From Symbiodinium natans (taxonomy: Eukaryota; Sar; Dinophyceae; Suessiales; Symbiodiniaceae), in NCBI GenBank assembly GCA_905221605.1, contig CAJNDS010001358.1, positions 245,001 through 261,000 on the forward strand: a stretch of DNA of 16,000 nt. Reading direction: 5' to 3'. Both the position numbers and the translations under genes were made by a program. Below the pieces are notes generated by a model that was not told where the DNA came from, did no database searches, and saw only the letters and a program-made list of their open reading frames with translations. Every line of letters starts with the position of its first letter. Positions within the stretch are counted from its first letter, which is position 1. Below, piece after piece: positions 11,101-15,339 of the stretch.

Positions 11101-11449
11101 CCTAAACCCGTAAACCCGAAACCCCTAAACCTCGAATTCCCGAAACCCCGAACCCCTAAACCCCTAAACCCCTAAACCCCTCAACCCCTCAACCCCTAAA
11201 CCCCTAAACCCCCTAAACCCTAAACCCCTAACCCCTAAGCCCTAAACCCCTAAACCCCTAAACTCTAAATGCCTAAACCCTAAACCCAAACCCCAAACCG
11301 TAAACTGGTTTGGAGAGGAGGCACACGCCAGCACTCTAAATGCCTAAACCCCAAACCCCAAACCCTGTACCGGAACTCCCCCCCCCCCCTCCCACTACCC
11401 CGCCTTTGTGTAGGACGTTGAGCCCAGGAGGATTTCAGGTGCCCGGTAC
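12..11449 (-). CDS. MAP kinase (ERK7/8-like) C-lobe, 13 micro-exons, 5' and 3' incomplete
   Basis: Thirteen exons (568 nt, 189 full codons after the first base) join in one frame: join of 11404-11449, 10372-10438, 9510-9547, 8773-8805, 7426-7446, 6655-6692, 5834-5870, 5228-5256, 4416-4463, 3531-3592, 2511-2557, 1758-1784, 12-86, all minus strand. The product is the C-lobe of a serine/threonine kinase that would phosphorylate Ser/Thr-Pro substrates. Visible in order: YRAPEILLG (subdomain VIII), VDLWSVGC with the invariant Asp (IX), [13 protein letters not shown] (MAPK insert), [54 protein letters not shown] with the invariant Arg (XI), an acidic common-docking-like stretch [17 protein letters not shown] and DYRDRLYNE (C-terminal extension of MAPKs), then a basic Gln-rich tail. 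FPGTST plus MLESLP recalls ERK7/8 (MAPK15) proteins; that subfamily call is from memory of the family. The N-lobe, HRD, DFG and TxY loop are not found, so catalytic competence cannot be claimed. The tail runs off the left edge. Confidence 0.9.
1280..1375 (+). mobile_element. MITE-like element, copy 1 (TTGGCAGCCCAG ends)
   Basis: Begins TTGGCAGCCCAGTAACCATA and ends GCTGGGCTACTAA; imperfect terminal inverted repeat, 96 bp, no coding capacity. Shares ends and CCATATTA with the copy at 14955. Confidence 0.6.
1395..1503 (-). repeat. perfect CCCTAAA array, about 15.5 units
   Basis: Uninterrupted heptamers of the plant/alveolate telomere type, 109 nt, inside an intron. TTTAGGG is in the sense orientation of the gene. 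Confidence 0.97.
1758..1784 (-). CDS. kinase exon 12: 27-nt micro-exon
   Basis: Reads DYRDRLYNE, nine codons in phase 0, between acceptor CGAG|G and donor GTGCGT. This is the conserved (E/D)YRxxLY segment of the MAPK C-terminal extension. It continues directly from the [11 protein letters not shown] exon. Confidence 0.92.
1785..2510 (-). other. intron 11 (726 nt)
   Basis: GAGTTC...CGAG. Contains a 20-base G run at 1904-1923, C-rich runs around 2131-2160 and 2223-2234, short TTTAGGG blocks at 1800-1850, 2065-2090 and 2445-2490, and two TTTCGGAA motifs (about 2325 and 2387) shared with the dispersed family. Open frames here are low-complexity. Confidence 0.8.
2511..2557 (-). CDS. kinase exon 11: PIDDNTK segment
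   Basis: Starts after GCAAG|G and completes a split Gly codon, then reads [16 protein letters not shown] end it at CAG|GAGTTC, a GA donor, because MAPKs have 2-3 residues between this Thr and the following (E/D)YR. A GT donor at ACG|GTTCAG (exon 2517-2557) would also stay in frame and lose Val-Gln; cDNA must decide. Confidence 0.9.
2936..3046 (+). repeat. 95-bp dispersed family, copy a, interrupted by telomere-like units
   Basis: Shares ACGAAAATAAG, GTAGGATCCC, AAGGACCCCCATAAAG and TTTCGGAAGCCCCCCATATG with copies at 9231 and 12468. Between CCCCGA and GTTTCGGAA it holds about three AAACCCT units absent from copy b. Confidence 0.75.
3162..3306. repeat. inverted-repeat (hairpin) element
   Basis: Left end 3162-3183 and right end 3284-3306 are inverted copies (TACTTGAGGTTCATGG...), one indel apart; an inner arm CTGTACTTGTAACC at 3213-3226 pairs perfectly with 3256-3269. 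No ORF; looks like a foldback MITE. Confidence 0.85.
3531..3592 (-). CDS. kinase exon 10: [14 protein letters not shown] segment
   Basis: Acceptor CGCAG|G, then [20 protein letters not shown] and a split Gly. The first G completes a Pro codon (CC|G) to give HPYVVQFH, the end of kinase subdomain XI. The acidic EDEFDCD resembles the common-docking region of MAPKs. Donor GTGTGA. Confidence 0.93.
3593..4415 (-). other. intron 9 (823 nt)
   Basis: GTGCGC...CGCAG. TTTAGGG block at 3892-3920 and degenerate units at 3940-3965, 4085-4115 and 4310-4350. No further gene seen; open frames on both strands contain repeat-derived codons. Confidence 0.85.
4416..4463 (-). CDS. kinase exon 9: FNPSKR, subdomain XI
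   Basis: Acceptor GTCAG|G; reads [15 protein letters not shown] and two bases of Pro. It holds the invariant Arg of subdomain XI. Donor GTGCGC. The perfect 109-nt TTTAGGG array starts only ten bases upstream of the exon, so the acceptor is squeezed against the repeat. Confidence 0.93.
4464..5227 (-). other. intron 8 (764 nt)
   Basis: GCCACT...GTCAG. Contains the perfect 109-nt TTTAGGG block 4473-4581 next to the acceptor, degenerate units to about 4760, and an 18-base C run at 5141-5158. Nothing coding seen. Confidence 0.85.
4473..4581 (+). repeat. perfect TTTAGGG array, about 15.5 units
   Basis: Uninterrupted heptamers, 109 nt, opposite orientation to the block at 1395-1503 and the same length; abuts a kinase exon acceptor. 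Confidence 0.97.
5228..5256 (-). CDS. kinase exon 8: 29-nt micro-exon ALDLLRLCL
   Basis: Acceptor [15 protein letters not shown] plus CA, which the next exon completes to Gln (CA|G), giving LQFNPSKR. ALDLL is a hallmark of subdomain X/XI in MAPKs. Donor is GCCACT; no GT is placed so as to keep frame. Confidence 0.9.
5257..5833 (-). other. intron 7 (577 nt)
   Basis: GTCGGC...CACAG. Almost wholly telomere-like: GGGATGAAGGG-spaced TTTAGGG units at 5283-5500, a short TTTAGGG block 5628-5652 and a facing CCCTAAA block 5654-5768. Confidence 0.85.
5628..5768. repeat. head-to-head telomere-like inverted array
   Basis: TTTAGGG-type units at 5628-5652 switch at GGAGTTTAGG|CCCTAAA to 16 perfect CCCTAAA units (5654-5768), so the orientation flips within a few bases. 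Confidence 0.93.
5834..5870 (-). CDS. kinase exon 7: [12 protein letters not shown]
   Basis: Acceptor GGAAG|G completes an Arg codon (AG|G), then [12 protein letters not shown], matching the FPxASxEALDLL region of MAPKs once joined to the next exon. Donor GTCGGC. Confidence 0.92.
5871..6654 (-). other. intron 6 (784 nt)
   Basis: GAGCTT...GGAAG. CCCTAAA-type block at 6541-6625 and degenerate units at 5915-5965 and 6290-6540. About 6000-6290 is unique-looking sequence in which I see nothing recognisable. Confidence 0.85.
6655..6692 (-). CDS. kinase exon 6: [12 protein letters not shown]
   Basis: Acceptor [18 protein letters not shown] plus AG. The donor is GAGCTT (GA type): sliding the intron by the shared AGG gives no GT start, and the next exon needs exactly two bases to make Arg-Pro-Leu-Ser. 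The array 6708-6905 lies just upstream. Confidence 0.9.
6693..7425 (-). other. intron 5 (733 nt)
   Basis: GTCTGG...CCAAG. Dominated by the GAGTTTAGG variant series (6708-6905) and CCCTAAA-type units at 6975-7050, 7215-7245 and 7293-7340. Minus-strand open frame across 6750-7034 is just NPL repeat translation. Confidence 0.85.
6708..6905 (+). repeat. GAGTTTAGG / GGGTTTAGA 9-nt variant array
   Basis: Telomere-like units drifted to about 9 nt with GAG or GAGG insertions, arranged in runs of similar variants, which points to local re-amplification. Confidence 0.9.
7426..7446 (-). CDS. kinase exon 5: 21-nt micro-exon AIRSPFA
   Basis: Acceptor AGCAG|G, seven codons AIRSPFA in phase 0, donor GTCTGG. 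It fits exactly between [11 protein letters not shown] and [12 protein letters not shown] before (A)TMLESLP is conserved in ERK7-like kinases. Smallest exon of the gene. Confidence 0.88.
7502..8001. repeat. facing telomere-like arrays
   Basis: CCCTAAA blocks at 7502-7572 (then CCCCAAA variants to 7590) and 7701-7772, followed after about 125 nt by a TTTAGGG block 7920-8000. The arms are long enough to pair. Confidence 0.93.
8149..8209 (+). repeat. (TA)n - T17 - G18 tract
   Basis: Three simple repeats directly joined; frames through it give the IYIYI-type translations. Confidence 0.97.
8773..8805 (-). CDS. kinase exon 4: [11 protein letters not shown]
   Basis: Acceptor TGCAG-CAG|G, eleven codons [11 protein letters not shown], donor GCCCGG. 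A nearby GT (8 nt further) would shift the phase relative to the next exon, so the GC donor is required. TGxP(S/N)xED is the usual MAPK sequence here. Confidence 0.9.
8806..9509 (-). other. intron 3 (704 nt)
   Basis: GCCCTC...GCAGCAG. Contains a (GA)-rich tract at 8863-8942, one 95-bp family copy (9231-9325), an 18-bp tandem pair AGCTATCTCTGAACCTTC at 9355-9391 and TTTAGGG units at 9410-9470. Confidence 0.85.
9231..9325 (+). repeat. 95-bp dispersed family, copy b
   Basis: CGAAAATAAGGG, GGTAGGATTCC, AAGGACCCCATTAAGG, CCCCGAGTTTCGGAAACC in the same order and spacing as copies a and c. Confidence 0.78.
9510..9547 (-). CDS. kinase exon 3: [12 protein letters not shown]
   Basis: Acceptor CACAAG|G gives the last two bases of Gly, then [12 protein letters not shown], the MAPK-insert helix with the NQL(D/E)RI motif. 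Donor GCCCTC. Continues as RIME-VTGRP. Confidence 0.92.
9548..10371 (-). other. intron 2 (824 nt)
   Basis: GCCCGG...CACAAG. TTTAGGG block at 9907-9945 and a long AAAACCC/AAACCCT mixed-length series at 10140-10360. Sequence between 9560 and 9900 shows only scattered G-rich units. Confidence 0.85.
10140..10360 (-). repeat. mixed AAAACCCT / AAACCCAA / AAACCCT array
   Basis: Runs of 8-nt AAAACCCT and AAAAACCC variants alternate with normal heptamers. Confidence 0.88.
10372..10438 (-). CDS. kinase exon 2: VDLWSVGC, subdomain IX
   Basis: Acceptor [26 protein letters not shown] then PIFP and a split Gly. The Asp of VDLWS is the invariant subdomain IX residue. Donor GCCCGG; the first downstream GT would throw TSTMNQL out of frame. 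Confidence 0.95.
10738..10900 (+). repeat. degenerate minisatellite
   Basis: About five units of roughly 30 nt built around CGGTCAGGCAAAYAAGGTCA, strongly diverged. Confidence 0.7.
11095..11310 (-). repeat. CCCCTAAA 8-nt variant array
   Basis: Units mainly CCCCTAAA with CCCCTCAA and CCCGTAAA variants; 8-nt period rather than 7. Confidence 0.88.
11404..11449 (-). CDS. kinase exon 1 seen: [15 protein letters not shown]
   Basis: Acceptor CCACCAG|G, then [15 protein letters not shown], the P+1 loop and APE motif. Donor GCGGGG. The leading G is the third base of a codon, as expected if a missing upstream exon supplied TG for Trp (RW-YRAPE). The frame is also open just upstream as KIATR, so the exon could begin a few codons earlier without the Trp. 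Confidence 0.9.
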
Positions 11450-11465
11450 CTGGTGGCTATTTTGG

Positions 11466-11700
11466 GATGTAGCAATAGGAGCCTGTGCAACTCGAACAGG
11501 CATCTTAGGTAGTTTATACTATCTATATATATACGGATGATAATATAATGTAGCTACAGGAACCTACTCAAGCAGAATAGGTATTTTAGGCAGTTTATAC
11601 TTAAGTTTATACTATGTGTGTGTATATATATATTGGATATATGGACAATATTTTGCAGATGTCTAATATTGGTGATTATTGAGGCTCCTGCTACATTTTG
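11466..11700. repeat. inverted-repeat element with internal tandem copy
   Basis: GATGTAGCAATAGGAGCCT at the left end is matched by the reverse complement AATGTAGCAGGAGCCT at the right (near 11681-11697). Inside, a diverged tandem pair with AGGCATCTTAGGTAGTTTATAC and its partner near 11578-11602. Lies just outside the YRAPE exon. Confidence 0.65.
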
Positions 11701-12064
11701 GGCGTCACGCTGCTATGGTCAAAGCAGCCTAGCGGCTTGGATGTTGGGGCTGGTATAAACTAAGGAGTGCTTTGGGTGCAGGGAGACGGAGAGGGAGAGG
11801 GAGAGAGAGAGAGAGAGCAAGCGACGCAAGAGACATGATCTAGGTCAACCTTCATGTACGAGGTACACCGCGCCGGTGCAGTATGGGTTTAGTGTGTAGG
11901 ATTCACGGTGCCTGCAGAGCAGCCCCGTAATCTGTATACCTTTCCTTTGAATTAAACCCTACAAAGCCCTAAACCCGAAATCCAAAACCGGCAAAAGTCC
12001 TAAAGACCTCCAGGGTTGTCCTCATTTTTTCTGCAGGCTTGTGATCCATGGGCCTTTTTCAAAC

Positions 12065-12084
12065 TCGCAGCCGGAACTCTGTGC
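12065..12084 (-). CDS. possible linking exon or C-terminal exon
   Basis: Follows TTTCAG|G in phase 0 after the ARRDVMQ exon and reads AQSSGC plus GA before a GTTTGA donor. With that donor it would join the YRAPE exon in frame. Read through instead, the frame runs EFEKGPWITSLQKK to a TGA at 12022-12024, giving a C-terminus for the zinc-finger gene. Short, no family support. Confidence 0.3.
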
Positions 12085-14617
12085 CTGAAACTGGGTTTAA
12101 GGTTTAGGCTTTGGGGTTTAGGGTTTCAGGGTCTGCGGGTTCAAGGTTTCAGGGCTTTACTTTTTTAGGTTTAGGGCTAACCCAAAAACCCTGAGCCCCA
12201 AACCCAGTGCGCAAACTTTCTAAGACGACCATGCGGGGGTGTTTTAGATAAAGGACCCTTTGGGCCCCGTTTAGAACCCTGAACCCTAAACCCTAAACCC
12301 GAAAACCCCTAAACGACCTCTGCATGGAGCTGGTGACAACACAGATCCTGCATGACATCTCTTCTGGCCCTGAACCCTAAACCCTAAACCCTAAACCCTA
12401 AACCCTAAACCCTTACGCTCGAAACTCCACACAAAAGTCATCAAGGAACTGCTAGGTAGCCTGACATGGGGGATTCCGAAATTCGGGGCACCTTACTGGG
12501 GTCCCTAATTCTAAGGGAATCCTACTCCTTGGGGGTAACTTTTCGGGGCCCCCTCATTTTCGTATAGGGCTTAGGGCTTAGGGCTTAGGGTTTAGGGTTT
12601 AGGGTTTCGGGTTTAGGGTTTAGGGTTTAGGGTTTAGGGTTTAGGGTTTAGGGGAATCCTACGGTTTTTTTTCTTGTTTTTTGCTTGGGGGGGGGGGGGG
12701 GTATTAGAGGGCTCCCTTATTTTCATAAACATCCAAATTGCTGCACCTAGAAGCCTAAACCCTTTAAGGCTTAAAAATCTAGGTCCCGTAAAACCTCACT
12801 TCAGAACCCTAAACCCTTACTTCAGAACCCTTGAAGACTCAACCTCTTCATGCAGGATTTCTGCATCATCACTCACACGACTCACTCCAAGCATTTCTCC
12901 GCGTGGCAGTCTTCACAAAGGTCATAGCCTGCAGAGACTTCTTGGTTTAGGCTATAGGGTTTAGGGTTCAGGGTTCAGGGTTCAGGGTTCAGGGTTCAGG
13001 GTTCAGGGTTTAGGGTTTAGGGTTTAGGGTTTAGGGTTTAGGGTTTAGGGTTTAGGGTTGCACGGTCCCTGAACATGGACCCCGTATACAGCCCTTGTAT
13101 ACCCTATACAACCCAAGGGCGCATACATCAGAACCCTTTTGAAGGGACTCCAGGCATTCCTAAACCCTAAACCCTAAACCCTAAACCCTAAATCCTAAAC
13201 CCGAAACCCTAAACCCCAAAACCCTTGATACTTGCTTCTCCCCAATCTGTCGGCGTATCAGTCTGCAGGGCCTTTGTCTGGGGAACATCGCCTCGAGTGT
13301 AGGGTTTAGGGTGTAGGCTAGCGTTTAGGGTTTAGGGTTTACGCTTCAGGGTTTAGGGTTTAGGTGTTTAGGCGTTTGGGGTTTAGGGTTTAGGGTCTGC
13401 CGGTTCAGGATTTCGGGTTTGTCGCTTTGGGGTACGCGCCTATCATGAATAAATTTGAACAAATAAATAAATATACATACATATATCTAGTTGTGTATAT
13501 ATAAATGTACATGCATATTTATGTTTGAATATTTGTACATATGAATATACTAGGGCCCAGTGGGGGCCTATTTTGGCAGTGTGTTAAGTGGGTGGGGAGT
13601 GAAGAGTCTGGGCTGCCAACCACACAGGCCACACCACCAGATGTGCTCACCTGGCAAAGAAGGGCTTATGGTTTAGGGGTTTAGGGTTTAGGGTTTAGGA
13701 TTTGAGGGTTTAGGGGTTTAGGGGTTTCGGGTTTAGGGTTTAGGGTTTCGGGTTTAGGGTTTGGGGTTTAGAGTTTGGGGCTTAGGGCTTCAAAATTTTT
13801 TGGGTGCCATGCATGTTACGCACGGGCCCCACCAACATAACTGCTGTGGGATCAGGTGCGGCCCTCCTTCCAATCTCACAGGAAGTCGTGATCGATGTGG
13901 GTATTTCCCAAAATAGGGCTAGCGGCTACCCCTTTTATACCCCAGATAGAAAAGAATCCCCTCAAAGGGACCCCCCAAAAAGGGTACTCCTATTCTCGGA
14001 AACCCAGAACAAATCCACCCGATGCTGAACATCACTCATACCACACCACGATGCTGCAAGGACTGCGAATACAGATGCTGTCTATTGCCAGGGGATAGGA
14101 TTCGGGGGACCTTCGGGGATGCAGACCCTCTGAATAAGGTCCCTGTTTAAGAGAGCCAGGAGAGGGTGACGAAGGGTTCCCTTTTAAGGGCCCCTCTTTA
14201 TACCCAGGAATGGCGACATTTCGTAATGGCAAAACATCATTACGACGTTCTTCTGTTCAATTAGGCTGCTGTATTTTGCTGGAGGCCAAAGCTAGTTAAT
14301 TCGCTGCGATACCACCTGAAACTCACACGCAAGAATGCGTCGATACCTTCCAGCTACGGACGGATGCAAGGATGTCATCACAAACAGGAAACGACTCGTA
14401 GTCCCCATGTCCACTCAGCTAGTGTCACTGCTGCCAAAGACTGTATCTCTTAGCTGCTGAAGTCCCGAAAAAGTGTATACTTTCAGTTCTATAGGGGATT
14501 CTAATATCCCAAAAAGTGTAAAGTGTGCTCACTCAGCTACTAAGATTTGCATCATCTGAACTACAGCTTCCAACTTGGCTGGCCTCCGTTCATGTCCTTG
14601 CCACATTTGTCGCATTC
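12065..14617 (-). CDS. ZZ-like zinc-finger protein fragment, 4-5 micro-exons
   Basis: Exons 14584-14617, 13621-13650, 12886-12928 and 12318-12369 (minus strand) join in one frame, with a weaker fifth exon at 12065-12084. The reading gives CDKCGKDMNGG, then EHIWWCGLCG, then YDLCEDCHAEKCLE, then ARRDVMQDLCCHQLHAE. The cysteine spacing C-x2-C-x12-C-x2-C-x4-C-x2-C and the YDLC signature match the ZZ-type zinc finger, a two-zinc, protein-binding module; CCHQLH could supply the final histidines. The first three splice junctions each restore a split Gly or Glu codon, and the third intron has a canonical GTGAGT donor. No start codon was identified; sequence above 14617 probably holds more exons. Function beyond zinc binding is unknown. 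It lies directly upstream of, and in frame with, the kinase exons, so it may be the same transcript. Confidence 0.72.
12318..12369 (-). CDS. zinc-finger exon 4: ARRDVMQDLCCHQLHAE
   Basis: G completes a Glu codon (GA|G), then ARRDVMQDLCCHQLHAE; donor GTCGTT. The acceptor TTCAG|G is formed from the first, mutated unit of a telomere-like array (12370-12412). Phase and open frame support it; CCHQLH may give zinc-binding His residues. Confidence 0.62.
12468..12562 (-). repeat. 95-bp dispersed family, copy c (inverted)
   Basis: The reverse complement reads CGAAAATGAGGGGGCCCCG, GTAGGATTCCCTTAG, GGGACCCCAGTAAGG, CCCCGAATTTCGGAATCC. Lies beside a TTTAGGG array. Confidence 0.78.
12650..12730 (-). repeat. 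95-bp dispersed family, copy d (broken)
   Basis: The reverse complement has ATGAAAATAAGGGAGCCC and GTAGGATTCCCC, separated by a C run and A-rich insert, then runs into telomere-like units where the second half of the element should be. Confidence 0.6.
12886..12928 (-). CDS. zinc-finger exon 3: YDLCEDCHAEKCLE
   Basis: Acceptor CTGCAG|G completes a Gly codon, then YDLCEDCHAEKCL plus GA before a canonical GTGAGT donor. YDLCxxC is the most characteristic part of ZZ fingers. Confidence 0.75.
12956..13059 (+). repeat. TTCAGGG then TTTAGGG array
   Basis: Six consecutive TTCAGGG units are bounded by TTTAGGG units, so a single-base variant spread as a block. Confidence 0.93.
13552..13619 (-). mobile_element. 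MITE-like element, copy 3, at a splice donor
   Basis: Minus strand begins TTGGCAGCCCAGACT one base after the exon 13621-13650 donor and ends near ACTGGGCCCTAG. Shorter and more diverged than the other two; identity rests on the 12-base end. Confidence 0.45.
13621..13650 (-). CDS. zinc-finger exon 2: EHIWWCGLC
   Basis: Acceptor TGCCAG|G, split Gly, then EHIWWCGLC and the first base of the next Gly. It supplies the central C-x2-C pair. The donor is GTTGGC; the intron continues as the TTGGCAGCCCAG end of a dispersed element beginning one base inside the intron. Confidence 0.75.
13651..14583 (-). other. intron of zinc-finger gene (933 nt)
   Basis: GCCAGC...TGCCAG. TTTAGGG-type units at 13668-13790; 13800-14560 is the longest repeat-poor stretch of the window. 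An open minus frame there (around 14340-14405, GDYESFPVCDD...) is not needed for phase and I cannot assign it. Confidence 0.65.
14584..14617 (-). CDS. zinc-finger exon 1 seen: ECDKCGKDMNG
   Basis: Acceptor AGCAAG|G, ECDKCGKDMNG plus one base of Gly, donor GCCAGC. First C-x2-C pair of the finger. The frame stays open upstream of the acceptor, so the 5' boundary rests on the AG|G rule seen at all other exons. Confidence 0.7.
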
Positions 14618-14881
14618 CTTGCTCGCACGCAGGGCCCCAAGCCCTCTGAACGCTAACCCCAAAAGCCCACAACCCAGAACCCCCAAACCCTAAAGCCCTA
14701 ACCCCCACTGCCTTGCAAGAAGCAAATGCGCGAATGAAACAGACAGACTTTGTTTCTTGCTTTTGAGGTTCTGTGGACTCAGAAGCAATCGGCAGAAACA
14801 GACCACTAGACATCCTAGATACAAGTTGCTCGAAAAAATCAAGTACAACTCCCAAAGACGATGTACTCTCTCTCTATACGC

Positions 14882-14932
14882 AAAAAAAAAAAAATATATA
14901 TATATATATATATAAAGAGAGAGAGAGAGAAA
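14882..14932 (+). repeat. A13 - (TA)n - (GA)n tract
   Basis: Compound microsatellite, similar in design to that at 8149-8209 with GA in place of the homopolymer G. Confidence 0.96.
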
Positions 14933-14954
14933 CAAAAAACAAAGAGAGAGAATC

Positions 14955-15058
14955 TTGGCAGCCCAGATACCATATTACAACAAGGGCACCTTTCTTTGGG
15001 CTGGTTGCTTTGTAAAGGAACCTTGAAACAGAAGAAAAGGGCACCAGTGGGCTACCAA
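14955..15058 (+). mobile_element. MITE-like element, copy 2
   Basis: Begins TTGGCAGCCCAGATACCATA and ends CCAGTGGGCTACCAA, 104 bp, nearly matching inverted ends. Same 5' end and CCATATTA as copy 1. Confidence 0.62.
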
Positions 15059-15083
15059 CAAATAGGCGCGCCTACTTCAAGGC

Positions 15084-15170
15084 ACTCGAGGTAGGCTGCC
15101 CGTCATTTCCCAAACCCACCCGAACCCCACTCGAGGCAGGCTGCCCGTCATTTCCCAAACCCAGCCTAAC
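15084..15170 (+). repeat. 45-bp tandem pair
   Basis: ACTCGAGGTAGGCTGCCCGT and ACTCGAGGCAGGCTGCCCGT start 45 nt apart; both continue as CATTTCCCAAACCCA. Confidence 0.93.
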
Positions 15171-15339
15171 CCGAAATCCCAAAAGCGAAACCCCAAGCCC
15201 TGCGTGGCTCAAAGTCAATACCCAAAACCCCAAAAAGCCACAACCCTCAACCCGAAGCCCTCAACCAGAAACCCGAATGAATTGGCAGGCCCGGGCTCCA
15301 TGTCATAAGGTGCCGCTTCAAAGCCTCGGGTTTAGCGTT

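Larger units (their letters stand above)
10439..11403 (-). other. intron 1 seen in kinase part (965 nt)
   Basis: GCGGGG...CCCCAG. Contains TTTAGGG units 10455-10500, a degenerate minisatellite with TCGGTCAGGCAAACAAG-like units at about 10738-10900, and an 8-nt CCCCTAAA series at 11095-11310. No exon found for the interval, in line with the phase match across it. Confidence 0.85.
11450..12317 (-). other. junction region between zinc-finger and kinase exons
   Basis: Holds an inverted-repeat element (about 11466-11700), a GA-rich tract (11785-11818) and degenerate telomere-like units at 12100-12200 and 12275-12310. A frame open from 11912 to 11847 (minus, after CTGCAG|G) starts in a compatible phase but ends in the wrong phase for YRAPE and shows no kinase motif. 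The missing kinase N-lobe (about 170 residues) is not here. Confidence 0.6.
12370..12885 (-). other. intron with two dispersed-family copies (516 nt)
   Basis: GTGAGT...TTCAG. Contains a CCCTAAA block 12371-12412, an inverted 95-bp family copy 12468-12562, a TTTAGGG block 12564-12651 and a second, partial family copy 12650-12730 with a 15-base G run at 12687-12701. Confidence 0.7.
12929..13620 (-). other. intron with TTCAGGG series and AT-rich island (692 nt)
   Basis: GTTGGC...TGCAG. Telomere-like series with six TTCAGGG units followed by TTTAGGG units (12956-13059), CCCTAAA units at 13158-13222, TTTAGGG-type at 13300-13400, an AT-rich stretch 13440-13552 and a short TTGGCAGCCCAG element copy at the donor. 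Confidence 0.72.

Noticed and set aside
12310-12362. Plus-strand reading DLCMELVTTQILHD, like kinase subdomain V
   Set aside because: No AG|G acceptor, wrong strand, and the minus strand gives a phase-consistent zinc-finger exon.
12886-12928. Alternative frame MTFVKTATRRNAW with a GA donor giving Trp before YRAPE
   Set aside because: It would mimic the activation loop, but needs odd insertions; the other frame matches two flanking exons as a ZZ finger and uses a canonical donor.
14529-15094. 77-108-codon frames on both strands
   Set aside because: Overlap each other, run through a microsatellite and an element; the 14529-14855 minus frame is out of frame with the zinc-finger reading CDKC.
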